From the NCBI RefSeq assembly GCF_029961155.1, contig NZ_JASBRH010000016.1, forward strand, positions 24,435-88,434: a stretch of DNA of 64,000 nt, read 5' to 3'. A model generated the notes under the pieces. It worked only from the letters and a program-made list of their open reading frames with translations, was not told the DNA's origin and did no database searches. The first letter of the stretch is position 1. Each line of letters begins with the position of its first letter. A program made the position numbers and the translations under genes. The DNA comes from Pontibacterium granulatum (GTDB lineage: Bacteria; Pseudomonadota; Gammaproteobacteria; Pseudomonadales; Balneatricaceae). Below, in pieces: positions 49,465 to 58,660 of the stretch.

Positions 49465-49521
49465 CTTGTACGGAGTCCGTCAGGGGCCAGGCCTGACCAG
49501 CTCCGTGATTGAGGCAAACGC

Positions 49522-50823
49522 TTACTGCTGCGGGCTTTCCAGCCACTGGTCCAGGGCGTTCAGGTCCTCAGGACTGAGGCTGCCTACCTGCTGCTTAAAG
49601 CTGAACAGGTTGAAAACGTAGTCGAAACGGGCGTTGGCGTAATCACGCTGCGCGCTGTACAGCTGCTGTTCGGCATTCAGTACGTCCACTACGTTACGGG
49701 TGCCAACATTGAAACCCTCTTCGGTGGCTTTCAGTGCTGTTTCGCTGGACTTGATGCTTTGTTTACGCGCCTGAACCGACAGTACATCGGTTCGCAGGTC
49801 GCGCAGCAGGCTGCGCGTAGATTGGGTCACCGCACGCAGGGTGTCTTCACGATCCTGCTGAGTTGCGATCATCTGCTGCTCAGTCTGGCGGCTTGCAGAG
49901 ACGGTCGCGCCACCACTGTACAACGGCAGGCTGAAGGTCAGGCCGATGCTGTTGGTGTCGTTGATGTCATCGGAGGTCGCTGTACCGTTATCGTAATCGT
50001 AGCTCGCTGCCAGGCTCAGGGTTGGCAGGTGGCCGGAACGGGCTGCCTGGGCAGAACGACGCGCCGCTTCAACGGCAGCATCGGCTACACGTAGGCTCAG
50101 GTTGCCGCGCCATGCTTTATCCAGCCACTTATCCGGGGTTTCCGGCGTTGGCGTCTGTACCGGGTAATCTTCTTTCAGCAGGTCGGCTTGACCCACTTCC
50201 TGACCGGTCAGGCGTTCCAGAGCTTCGTAGCTGTTTTCCAGATCGCCTTCCGCTTCGATGCGGGCAACACGGGCGTTGTCGTAGGATGCTTGCGCTTCCT
50301 GTACGTCGGTGATTGCAATCAGACCCACTTCAAACTGGGCGTTGACCTGATCCAGACGACGCTTAATCGCGCGCTCCTGCGCCTGGGTGGTTTCCAGCGT
50401 ATTCTGGGCACGCAGCACGTTCAGGTAGGCTTCAACTACCCGCAGAATCAGGTTCTGCTGCGCCTGTTCAAAGGTAAGGCGTGCCTGCTCGGATTGGGCT
50501 TCGCCACGCTTGAAGCTGAACCAGGCGTTAGCATCGAACAAAGGTTGGCTCAGGGAAACAGTGTAACCGTTGTTGTTGAACTCGGCGGTGTCAGACTCGG
50601 TCCAGGTGGTGTTGGCGGTCAGGCCGATGTTTGGCAGCAGGCCCGCGCGGGCCTGAGGTGCCGCTTCGGCACCGGCCAGATACGTCGCTTCAGCAGATTT
50701 CAGCTGCGGGTCGTTGGCGAGCGCCTGCTGATAGATATCAGCCAGTGCGGCCGCGTTTGCCTGCGTGCCCTGGAGCGCCAGAGCAAGCAGAGCGGATGCG
50801 GAGAGAAAGTGTGTCTTTTTCAC
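49522..50823 (-). CDS. tolC: TolC-type outer-membrane efflux channel
   Basis: The protein is 433 residues from a GTG seven bases after AAGGA, giving the signal peptide KKTHFLSASALLALALQGTQANA; an ATG 18 bases upstream adds six atypical residues. The mature part starts ALADIYQQALANDPQLKSAEATY and contains two OEP repeats with the family phrases RVVEAYLNVLRAQ and NVGTRNVVDVLNAEQQLYSA. It forms the trimeric exit duct for the RND pump encoded just upstream; TolC may also serve other pumps and type I secretion. Confidence 0.95.
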   Translation of the reverse strand: MKKTHFLSASALLALALQGTQANAAALADIYQQALANDPQLKSAEATYLAGAEAAPQARAGLLPNIGLTANTTWTESDTAEFNNNGYTVSLSQPLFDANAWFSFKRGEAQSEQARLTFEQAQQNLILRVVEAYLNVLRAQNTLETTQAQERAIKRRLDQVNAQFEVGLIAITDVQEAQASYDNARVARIEAEGDLENSYEALERLTGQEVGQADLLKEDYPVQTPTPETPDKWLDKAWRGNLSLRVADAAVEAARRSAQAARSGHLPTLSLAASYDYDNGTATSDDINDTNSIGLTFSLPLYSGGATVSASRQTEQQMIATQQDREDTLRAVTQSTRSLLRDLRTDVLSVQARKQSIKSSETALKATEEGFNVGTRNVVDVLNAEQQLYSAQRDYANARFDYVFNLFSFKQQVGSLSPEDLNALDQWLESPQQ

Positions 50824-50843
50824 GTGTGCTTCCTTATGCAACG

Positions 50844-53800
50844 TTACACTTCTTCGGGCTGAACTTCTTTGTAAGTTCGTTTACCCAGATAACTATAGAC
50901 GGTTGGAATGACGAACAGGGTGAGCAGCGTACCAAAGGTCATACCGCCCACTATTACCCAACCGATCTGCTGACGGGATTCAGCACCAGCGCCAAAAGCG
51001 ATCGCCAGCGGTACCGCACCCAGCACGGTTGCGGCGGTGGTCATCAGGATTGGGCGCAGACGCAGGGCGGATGCTTCAATGATCGCCTCGCGCAGTTCAC
51101 GTCCCTGGTCCTGCAGTTGGTTGGCAAACTCCACGATCAGAATACCGTGTTTGGTTACCAGGCCAACCAGCGTGATCAGACCGATCTGACTGTATACGCT
51201 AAAGGAACCCCCGCTGTACTTCAAGGCGAGCAGGGCGCCGAAGATTGCTGGTGGTACCGACAGCATAATGATCAGCGGATTCTTGAAGCTTTCGAACTGT
51301 GCCGCCAGCACCAGGAACACAAAGATGATCGCCAAACCAAAGGTTACCATCAGCGTGTTGCTGGACTGCTTGAATTCGCGGGCAGGGCCAGTGAAGTCAA
51401 AGGTAGCGTCCGGCGCAATCTCAGCCAGGCTCTGTTCCAGATAGGCCAGCGCTTCACCCTGGGAGTAACCCGGCGCCAGCAAGGTCTGGAATTTCACTGC
51501 TTTAACTTTATCGAAGTGGTTTAGCTCACGCGGTGCAACAGTTTCCTCTACGTCGACCAGGTTGGACAGCTGTACCATATCGCCCTGTGGCGTACGCACG
51601 TACAGTTCGGTCAGGTCGCTTGGGTCGCGACGTTCGCTGTCAGCCACTTTTACGATGACTTCATACTGCTCGCCGTTCCGCTTGAAGCGGGTCACTTCAC
51701 GGCCCGCCATGTAGCTTTCCAGCGTGCGGCCCACGGTGGACACATCGATACCGATCTCAGACAGCTTGTCACGTTTTACGTCCATCTGCAGTTCCGGCTT
51801 GTTTAGCTTCAGATCGCTGTCCGGCTGCATCAGGCCTTTGTTGGCGAGGATCTTGCCCATCATCTGGTCGGCGATCACTTTCAGATCGTCGTAGCTGCCG
51901 TTGTATTTCACAACAAACTCAACCGGGCGGGAGATAAAACTCTGACCCAGGGATGGGAGGTCCAGCGCGAAGCTCATGATGCCGGTGATGCCGCCGTAAA
52001 GCTGTGGCGTCAGCTGCTGAGAGATCTCCTGCTGCTTACGCTCACGCTCTTCCCAGCGATCCAAACCAACAAAGGTCATCGCATTGGTTTCTGCCGGGAA
52101 GCCCACGATGGAGAAGTAGCGATCAGATTCCGGTACTTGGCTCACTACACCTTCGATCTGGCGAGAGTAGCGGTCGATGTAGTTCACTGATGCGCCGTCC
52201 GGTGCCATGGCGAAAACCAGGATGTCTCCACGGTCCTCGTACGGAGCCAGCTCCTGCGGCAGCTGCATGTAGTAGTAATAGGCGCCGCCCAAGCTTGCGC
52301 CCATTATCACTAGCGCCAGCAGACGGGAGCGCAGCAGTTTGCTCAGCAGGTTGCGGTAACCGTTGGTCAGGCCAACCAGCAAACCTTCAATCAGGTTGAA
52401 TGCGGCACTGTGACGTTTTTCATGCTTCAGCATGCGGGACGACATCATCGGTGACAGGCTCAGCGCCACAAAGGTGGATACCACCACGGCACCCGCCAGG
52501 GTCAGGGCAAATTCGGTAAACAGCTTGCCGGTGCGGCCTTCGGAGAACACCACCGGTACAAACACCGCCACCAGTACTGCAGTAGTTGCCAGTACCGCAA
52601 AACCGATCTCTTTTGCTCCTTTGAATGCGGCCTGAACCGGGCTGAGACCTTCTTCTACGTGACGGTAGATGTTCTCCAGCATCACGATCGCGTCGTCTAC
52701 CACCAGACCGATCGCCAGCACCAGTGCCAGCAGGGTCAGGGTGTTAATACTGAAGTTCATCAGGTACATCATCGCAAACGCACCGATCAGGGACAGTGGA
52801 ATGGTTACCACCGGGATCAGCGTTGCGCGTACGTTACGCAGGAAGAAGAACAGTACAAGCACTACCAGCACGCCAGCCTGTGCCAGGGTTTGGTAGACGG
52901 ACTTGATCGACTCATCGATAAAAATGGAGGAATCGTATGCCACTTCTACTTCCATACCTTCCGGCAGGTTGGCGCTGATGCTTTCCAACTTGGCGCGGAT
53001 ATCGCGGGATACGTCCAACGGGTTGGCGGTGGACTGCTTCACGACACCCAGCGCAACGGCGCTTTCGCCTTTATAGCGGGAGATCTGGCGGCTGTTTTCC
53101 GGTGCAATCTCAACGCGTGCCACGTCCTTGATGCGAACCGGATAACCGTCATCGTTGCGGATGATGATGTTTTTAAACTCTTCCACATCGTTCAGATCGG
53201 TTTTGGTCAGCAAGGTGAACTCGCGCTCGCGGGATTCGATGCGACCAGCAGGCACCTCCAGGTTCTGGCCTTCCAGCGCTGCTTCCACATCCTGCGGCAT
53301 GACGCGGTATGCGGCCATGCGCGCTGGATCCAGCCAGATACGCATGGAGTATTTGCGCTCGCCGAAGATCATCACGTTGGCAACGCCGTTCACAGTCTGT
53401 AGCTGATCCTTGACGCGGTTGTCCGCGATCTCGGTCATCTCCATCGGGTCGTGTCGATCGGAAGAGAAGGCCAGCCAGATGATCGGCTGCGCATCCGCTT
53501 CGGTTTTAGTCACCACCGGAGGGTCAATGTTGTCGGGCAGTTGGCCAGTTACACGGCTCACGCGGTCTCGCACGTCGGCGGCGGCATCGTCCGGATCACG
53601 GGTGATCTTGAAGGTCACGGTGATCTGAGATTTCTCGGTTCGACTGATGGAGTTCATAAAGTCGATCCCTTCGATCCCGGACAGAGAGTCCTCGATGATC
53701 TGGGTGATCTGGGTTTCAATAATCGACGAGCTGGCACCGGGATAGGTGGTTTCAACGGTCACAACGGGCAGATCGATTTTTGGGTATTCACGCACTGTAA

Positions 53801-53894
53801 GTCGGTCATACGCGATGAGGCCGATCAGCAGGATCAGCAGGCTCATCACTGTAGCCAGCACCGGGCGTTTGATACTGATGTCAGACAGAACCAT
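50844..53894 (-). CDS. RND efflux pump inner-membrane transporter
   Basis: The 1016-residue HAE1-type permease starts MVLSDISIKRPVLATVMSLL and has twelve helices with two large periplasmic loops. The proton relay aspartates lie in the fourth helix segment ALVLAIGLVVDDAIVMLEN. GLVTKHGILIVEFANQL and PILMTTAATVLGAVPLA are typical of the tenth and later helices. It exports drugs, dyes or solvents with the membrane fusion protein and TolC in one operon. The exact substrate is unknown; the subtype resembles the VexF/AcrB-like multidrug group with single permease subunit. Confidence 0.95.
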   Translation of the reverse strand: MVLSDISIKRPVLATVMSLLILLIGLIAYDRLTVREYPKIDLPVVTVETTYPGASSSIIETQITQIIEDSLSGIEGIDFMNSISRTEKSQITVTFKITRDPDDAAADVRDRVSRVTGQLPDNIDPPVVTKTEADAQPIIWLAFSSDRHDPMEMTEIADNRVKDQLQTVNGVANVMIFGERKYSMRIWLDPARMAAYRVMPQDVEAALEGQNLEVPAGRIESREREFTLLTKTDLNDVEEFKNIIIRNDDGYPVRIKDVARVEIAPENSRQISRYKGESAVALGVVKQSTANPLDVSRDIRAKLESISANLPEGMEVEVAYDSSIFIDESIKSVYQTLAQAGVLVVLVLFFFLRNVRATLIPVVTIPLSLIGAFAMMYLMNFSINTLTLLALVLAIGLVVDDAIVMLENIYRHVEEGLSPVQAAFKGAKEIGFAVLATTAVLVAVFVPVVFSEGRTGKLFTEFALTLAGAVVVSTFVALSLSPMMSSRMLKHEKRHSAAFNLIEGLLVGLTNGYRNLLSKLLRSRLLALVIMGASLGGAYYYYMQLPQELAPYEDRGDILVFAMAPDGASVNYIDRYSRQIEGVVSQVPESDRYFSIVGFPAETNAMTFVGLDRWEERERKQQEISQQLTPQLYGGITGIMSFALDLPSLGQSFISRPVEFVVKYNGSYDDLKVIADQMMGKILANKGLMQPDSDLKLNKPELQMDVKRDKLSEIGIDVSTVGRTLESYMAGREVTRFKRNGEQYEVIVKVADSERRDPSDLTELYVRTPQGDMVQLSNLVDVEETVAPRELNHFDKVKAVKFQTLLAPGYSQGEALAYLEQSLAEIAPDATFDFTGPAREFKQSSNTLMVTFGLAIIFVFLVLAAQFESFKNPLIIMLSVPPAIFGALLALKYSGGSFSVYSQIGLITLVGLVTKHGILIVEFANQLQDQGRELREAIIEASALRLRPILMTTAATVLGAVPLAIAFGAGAESRQQIGWVIVGGMTFGTLLTLFVIPTVYSYLGKRTYKEVQPEEV

Positions 53895-53900
53895 GTGTGT

Positions 53901-54959
53901 TTACTCTCCGCGATTCGCCTGCTGGCTGCCGTCTACAAAGATCGGGGTTACCGGCATGCCTGGGAACAGCTTGATCTGACCCGCGGTGATGATCACGTCA
54001 CCCTTGGTCAGGCCCTTGGTGATCTGTACGCTGCCAGGGCGGCGCTGGCCCATCTCAACCGGTACCAGTTCAACCATGTTTCCCTCTGCGACACGCATCA
54101 CAAAGAAGCCGCCGTTCTGTGGGATGATCGCCTGTTCAGGAACGACAATCGCTGCATCTTCCTGCTTCATCACCAAGTTGACCTTGGCAAACAAGCCCGG
54201 ACGCAACAGGCCGTTTTTGTTCGCAATACGGGCGCGCACTTCGATGTTGTGGGAACGGGTATCGGCACTTGGTGCGATGGCGTATACCTCGCCACTTAAG
54301 ATACGGCCCGGGAATGCATCCACTTCTACGTTGATTGTGCTACCGGGTTGCAGGGCGGCCAGATAGATCTCCGGTACACGGAAATCCACTTTCATGGTGT
54401 TCAGGTCGGTCAGCTCAACCAGTTCCTGGCCCACGTTGACGTAGTCACCTGGGCTCACCAGACGCAAACCGGTGGAACCTGCAAACGGTGCACGGAGGGT
54501 CATTTTATCCAGGCGAGTCTGCGCCAACGCACGCTGTGCTTCATCCACGCGAAGTTGGGCAAGGGTGCTGTCGCGATCCTGCTCGGAGCCTACACGCTTT
54601 TTCAGCAGACTTTCGGCGCGCTTATAGGCGATCTGGCTCAGCTTTACGCGGGCGTCTGCCTGTTTTAGTTCGGCGCGGTAGATGGCGCTGTCCAACACAA
54701 ACAGCGGGTCACCCTGCTTAACGGCCTGGCCCTCTTCAAACAGGACCTTTTCGATACGGCCGCTCTGTTCGGGGCTGAGCTGGATGGTTTCGTTGGCGCG
54801 CAGGTTACCGACGGCGTGGATAGAGTGATCCAGCGCCTGAGTCTGCACGGTAATCACTTCTGCCGGCAGACCTTGGGGTGGCTTGTCTGCAGCGAAGGTG
54901 GTCGGTGCTGCGAGGCTTGTGGCCAGCAGGATTCCGGCGATGATGCGGTTGGCTTTCAT
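53901..54959 (-). CDS. RND efflux periplasmic adaptor (membrane fusion protein)
   Basis: From ATG 54959 the protein is 352 residues with a signal peptide (NRIIAGILLATSLAAPTTFAA). The lipoyl halves are visible (VRA-type GNLRANETIQLSPEQSGRI and LRAPFAGSTGLRLVSPGDYV), with a hairpin coiled coil between (residues about 90-140) and a beta-barrel end. It links the RND pump to TolC. An in-frame ATG 30 bases upstream lies inside the TetR stop region and was rejected. The gap from the TetR stop is four bases. Confidence 0.93.
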   Translation of the reverse strand: MKANRIIAGILLATSLAAPTTFAADKPPQGLPAEVITVQTQALDHSIHAVGNLRANETIQLSPEQSGRIEKVLFEEGQAVKQGDPLFVLDSAIYRAELKQADARVKLSQIAYKRAESLLKKRVGSEQDRDSTLAQLRVDEAQRALAQTRLDKMTLRAPFAGSTGLRLVSPGDYVNVGQELVELTDLNTMKVDFRVPEIYLAALQPGSTINVEVDAFPGRILSGEVYAIAPSADTRSHNIEVRARIANKNGLLRPGLFAKVNLVMKQEDAAIVVPEQAIIPQNGGFFVMRVAEGNMVELVPVEMGQRRPGSVQITKGLTKGDVIITAGQIKLFPGMPVTPIFVDGSQQANRGE

Positions 54960-54963
54960 GTCC

Positions 54964-55572
54964 TTAACCTTTGAGTGTTGGGGCTTCAATCATTGTGAAC
55001 AGGGTAGTGGTGTGGCGGCGCAGCGGCGCTGCAGAACGCTCGACCTTGAGCTGCAGCAGGGCGCCTTGCCAGCCGTTCCAGATCAGCTCCGCGATCTGGC
55101 GTGGTGGAATATCGGTGCGTACGGTGCCTTCTTCCTGGCAGATGCGCATGTCTTCTTCTATCGAATCCAGGACTTCCAGGCTGGAGGTACGGATCGCTTC
55201 ACTGAATAGGGGAGAAGCCTGGCTGACTTCCCCGGTCAGGTTGGCCAGCAGGCAGCCGGTGCAGTCCAGATCCTCTTCGTATTTGCGGACCTCTAACTCG
55301 ACCATCTGGCGAATCTTATCCAGGTAGGTTCCGCTCAGGGAGGACATCTCCTCTTCCCAGCGAACAAGCTCCATAGATTTGTGGTGGTTGATGATCTCGA
55401 CGGCGAACTGTTCCTTGTTCTCGAAGAAGTTATAGAAGGAGCCTTTGGAGACTTCGCAGGCTTCAAGAATCTCCTTCAGGCCGGTTGCCGCATAGCCTTT
55501 GCGGGCGAACAGCTCGGCACCTTTCTCAAGAATTTTCTCCCGGCTATGTTCCGGGCGTCGTCCTCGTGTCAT
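54964..55572 (-). CDS. TetR-family (NemR/AcuR-like) regulator of the efflux operon
   Basis: From ATG 55572 the 202-residue protein begins MTRGRRPEHSREKILEKG, with HTH FARKGYAATGLKEILEACEVSKGSFYNFF. The C-terminal domain has CLLANLTGEVSQASPLF, the phrase shared with NemR/AcuR regulators, in which a nearby Cys can sense electrophiles. As first gene of the operon (TetR, adaptor, pump, TolC) it is expected to repress itself and the pump. The related palindrome lies 56 bases upstream. Confidence 0.93.
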   Translation of the reverse strand: MTRGRRPEHSREKILEKGAELFARKGYAATGLKEILEACEVSKGSFYNFFENKEQFAVEIINHHKSMELVRWEEEMSSLSGTYLDKIRQMVELEVRKYEEDLDCTGCLLANLTGEVSQASPLFSEAIRTSSLEVLDSIEEDMRICQEEGTVRTDIPPRQIAELIWNGWQGALLQLKVERSAAPLRRHTTTLFTMIEAPTLKG

Positions 55573-55627
55573 ATCTCTTACCTGTGCCAACACAGATTGC
55601 AAAAATGTGGTGACGTTTATTTTTAAC

Positions 55628-55643
55628 TAGACCGGTCGTTCTA
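55628..55643 (-). promoter_or_regulatory. Candidate operator of the efflux TetR regulator
   Basis: TAGACCGGTCGTTCTA is an imperfect palindrome (outer TAGA/TCTA and CG/CG pairs kept) and resembles the TAGACC..GGTCTA sites of NemR-type regulators. It lies 56 bases before the TetR start. Confidence 0.6.
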
Positions 55644-55828
55644 AAAATAGTGGTGCACATTCTAGTCTGACTTTGTTATGAAACAACCGGTTATTACGTA
55701 AAGAAATGCAACGATTAATTGAAATATGTGACGTTATGCAGGGGGCGTTGTGATATTGGGCGGGCAAGGCGAGTAGAGGACTTGTACGGGAGAGGCGGAG
55801 CGGTGAGGCTCCGCATGGAGTGGGATTG

Positions 55829-56248
55829 TTATTCCTGAATGGTTCCCAGATAAAACACCAAAGACAAAATGCGTGCGTGCACTGTTTCGGGGTGGTCTGT
55901 TGTGTATGGGCCATACTCTTCGATGATCTCCATTGCATAGCGACTACCCCAGATTGGCATATCCCTTGGGCCGTGGGCTGTCTGGGATTGGCTGCCGTCG
56001 ATCACGTCATAAACGTGCTGGAAGGGGAAGCGACCTTTGTGACGCTGTGCCAGTGTAGTTAGGTCTGAGGGTGACTTATTGAGAAACTCAATATATGGAC
56101 CACTGCCTTTACCGTCTGTCCCGTGGCAGACAGCACATTGAGTTTTATATTCAAGCTCGCCGATCCTGAGCTGTTCCCCGAAAACAACGCCTGAGGTCAG
56201 CATAGAGAATGCCAGTGCACCGCAAGTGATTAGTGTTGGTGATTTCAT
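55829..56248 (-). CDS. Periplasmic c-type cytochrome
   Basis: From ATG 56248 (AAAGGAGAAAGGC upstream) the 139-residue protein has a signal peptide (LITCGALAFSMLTSGVVFGE) and one heme-c motif CAVCH in KTQCAVCHGTDGKGSGP. A Met axial ligand is likely in the following DMPIWGSRYAM stretch. This is the small class I cytochrome c pattern. It would carry electrons in the periplasm; partner enzymes are not evident. DsbB, which oxidises Cys pairs, is encoded just upstream on the same strand. Confidence 0.92.
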   Translation of the reverse strand: MKSPTLITCGALAFSMLTSGVVFGEQLRIGELEYKTQCAVCHGTDGKGSGPYIEFLNKSPSDLTTLAQRHKGRFPFQHVYDVIDGSQSQTAHGPRDMPIWGSRYAMEIIEEYGPYTTDHPETVHARILSLVFYLGTIQE

Positions 56249-56445
56249 GCCTTTCTCCTTTCTAGGTCGGAACAAAATTAGAACTGAGTCATATAGGCGA
56301 AGTGTTTATTAACATATAGACGACATTTCTGGCTGGACATAGCGGTCGAGGAAAAGGAGCGCAGATTGAGTAAAAGAAGGTTGGAAGCAGGAGGCGGTCA
56401 GAGTGGTAAGAGGGAGAGGCGCCAGAACGCGCCTCGAAAAGGGAT

Positions 56446-56946
56446 CTATCTCCGTAGCGTTGTGGCCAGCACATACAGGCTGCCGAGAATTGCTGCGGCA
56501 CTCACTGCCAGCAGGCCTTCAGCCATGGTGATGTCGAATAGCAGTTCAGGTGTATAACCGCATGGTTCCCAGGGCTCAAATACGGTTGGGAACCACTTGT
56601 CCAGGGCAAACCAGTCGGGTAGTCCACTATCCATATCACACGCGCCTTCAATAAAGCCTCGCTCTACACCAAAGGTTTTCCAGGAACGCTCGGCCATGCC
56701 TGCTGCCAGACCGACTCCAGTCAGGCCGGTTAGTACGCGCATAGGTTTACTTCCTTGCGTGGTGAGTGCCAGCAGAGCCAGCAGAATAAAGCCCAGCACG
56801 TAGATTCGAATATGAATGCAGAGGACGCAGGGGCCATAATCCAGCCCGTACTGGAAGTAGAGTGCAATGGCTTCCATTGCGATACCCAGCACCAATACGA
56901 GGGACCAATAAAATGATGTGCTTTTTCCCTGTGCGGCAACGCCCAT
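56446..56946 (-). CDS. dsbB: Disulfide bond formation protein B
   Basis: The 166-residue, four-helix membrane protein re-oxidises DsbA and passes electrons to quinone. The first Cys pair is CVLC (in YGPCVLCIHIRIYV) and the second pair is Cys in EGACDMDSG and EPWEPCGY, the expected periplasmic pair. AAGGAG precedes the ATG by seven bases. The second periplasmic loop is longer than in E. coli DsbB. The minus-strand neighbour downstream is the cytochrome c gene, about 200 bases away. Confidence 0.92.
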   Translation of the reverse strand: MGVAAQGKSTSFYWSLVLVLGIAMEAIALYFQYGLDYGPCVLCIHIRIYVLGFILLALLALTTQGSKPMRVLTGLTGVGLAAGMAERSWKTFGVERGFIEGACDMDSGLPDWFALDKWFPTVFEPWEPCGYTPELLFDITMAEGLLAVSAAAILGSLYVLATTLRR

Positions 56947-57286
56947 GGGTTTTCTCCTTCAAATATTCCAGTTCGCGAACTCTATCCGATCGTTCTATAG
57001 ATGGCGAGTTCCCCAGTTATTGTTTTAGGACAGAAAGAGTGATTCAGGTGTGCTATCGGATCAGGCGGTGAAAGAATAATGAGTGAAAAAAACTAATCAA
57101 TAAGCTGAGAAAGAGTCGTTTTACGTTAGGCTGAAGTGTTACTAATATACACATCATCAAGTCACGGCAAGCAAATATCCCTGTTAACAAGGGGTGTTGC
57201 CGCCAGTAGCAAAGAGTCCATGTTTCAGTTTTGTTGAAGATTCTTTGCAGTAAATTGAAATTTTCTTGCTTAATTGGGAAACCGGA
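56947..57286. other. Intergenic region between dsbB and the 63-residue gene
   Basis: I see no gene or strong structure in these 340 bases. The segment 57060-57280 is AT-rich and probably includes the promoter of the small plus-strand gene. Confidence 0.4.
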
Positions 57287-57478
57287 ATGCCACAGGAATA
57301 CGACATAACCATTCGTCTTAACCAGTACGGTCAGGTAGATGCGGACTACTACGTACAGAAAGCTCATGACGCACGCGCCGAAGCTCTGGCTGAGATGGCG
57401 AAAGCGTTTAAAGCTTGGATCAAGACGAAGCTGACGTTTGAGCGTATTCCTTCACAGCAAACGTTGTTTGGACACTGA
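57287..57478 (+). CDS. Small helical hypothetical protein (63 aa)
   Basis: From ATG 57287 the protein is 63 residues: a beta-like start (EYDITIRLNQYGQVDADYY) and an amphipathic helix (AHDARAEALAEMAKAFKAWI). The composition and following terminator support it as a real gene. I do not assign a family with confidence. A TTG seven codons earlier is an alternative start. Confidence 0.68.
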   Translation: MPQEYDITIRLNQYGQVDADYYVQKAHDARAEALAEMAKAFKAWIKTKLTFERIPSQQTLFGH

Positions 57479-57503
57479 GCTTCTAGCTTGTTGTTGTTTT
57501 TTG

Positions 57504-57527
57504 GCCCACCTTTTGGTGGGCTTTTTT
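57504..57527 (+). terminator. Rho-independent terminator
   Basis: GCCCACC pairs with GGTGGGC around a TTTT loop, followed by six T. Confidence 0.92.
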
Positions 57528-57584
57528 ATGTTTGAATATCTACGCAACCCTTTATAGGGAAGCGGCGCGATCTTTGATAGAGGC

Positions 57585-58610
57585 TTACTTGTTGTAGCTG
57601 CGTGCAATCTCGCGCAGTTCTTTCAGTGCCGCAGTTGCATCCACATTACGATCAGCCACGCGAGCCAGATAGTCTTCGTCCATGCCTTTGATTAAATTCT
57701 GGAACTCCCGATCGATCTGATCACCGGGCTGAACCTTCAGAATAGAAACGCCGGCCTGTTTCGCAACCGCCAGGCCCTTCTTGTCGCCTTCATCCCAGGC
57801 GCGGCCTGCCAATGCGGAGAGTTTTTCGCCCGATACGGACATAATTGCCTGACGATCTTTTTCACTCAATCCATCAACGAACTCTGGGTTCATAAAGATA
57901 GAGAAGCTCATGGTGTACATGCCGCCGGGCAGCAAAACCAATTGTTTGGTGACTTCATTCAAGCGCAGGGTTTTCTGTTCGCCCGCTGGGATAAAGACGC
58001 CGTCCACCACGCGCTGCTGCATCATCTCGTACACTTTAGGTGCCGGAGCGCCAACCGGGGTTACGTGCATGCGCTCACCCAGTTTGCCTTGGATACCGCC
58101 ACCCAAGCGAATTTTGCGCCCTTTCATGTCGTCCAGTGATTTAATGGGCTCTGCGAGGTGGATCTGTCCCGGGCCATGCGTAAACAGAGCAGCAACCGTC
58201 AAGCCTTCATGTTCGTTAGCGTCCTTATAGTATTTCTGGCTTACACGCCAGAGCGCAACGGACGCCGCTTCGGCATTCGCGCCCAGATTTGGCAATTCCA
58301 CGCTTTCTGTCAGCTTAAAGCGACCTGGCACGTAGCCGTGCACACTCCAGCTGGCGTCAACCACGCCGTCTTCTACCAGTTCGAACATGGTTTTAGGGTG
58401 GCCCATGCCGTATTCCACTTGCAGTTTTACACGGCCTTCTGTTGCTTCATTGATCCACTTACCCCAGGTTTCGAGTACAACGGCATTTTGAGGGTGAGTA
58501 GGCGGTAGCCAGCTGGCAACACGCATGACTGTTTCCGCCATGGCACTGGATGAAAGGGCGATGCCAAGTGAGAACGCGGCACTGGTTTCGAGCAGGTTTT
58601 TGATTTTCAT
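57585..58610 (-). CDS. TRAP transporter solute-binding protein (DctP-like)
   Basis: The 341-residue protein has a signal peptide (SAAFSLGIALSSSAMA) and a DctP-family body: MRVASWLPPTHPQNAVVLETWGKW, HGPGQIHLAEPIKSLDDMKGRKIRL (the arginine region that binds carboxylates), and PKVYEMMQQRVVDG. It captures small carboxylates in the periplasm. No DctQ or DctM permease genes lie next to it here, so it must use a distant permease or act otherwise. It sits next to glcF on the same strand, suggesting glycolate or a related acid as ligand. Confidence 0.92.
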   Translation of the reverse strand: MKIKNLLETSAAFSLGIALSSSAMAETVMRVASWLPPTHPQNAVVLETWGKWINEATEGRVKLQVEYGMGHPKTMFELVEDGVVDASWSVHGYVPGRFKLTESVELPNLGANAEAASVALWRVSQKYYKDANEHEGLTVAALFTHGPGQIHLAEPIKSLDDMKGRKIRLGGGIQGKLGERMHVTPVGAPAPKVYEMMQQRVVDGVFIPAGEQKTLRLNEVTKQLVLLPGGMYTMSFSIFMNPEFVDGLSEKDRQAIMSVSGEKLSALAGRAWDEGDKKGLAVAKQAGVSILKVQPGDQIDREFQNLIKGMDEDYLARVADRNVDATAALKELREIARSYNK

Positions 58611-58660
58611 GGTGTCTTCCTTCTTTTTATTGTTATGCCTTCTTATATGCGAGGCTTGGT

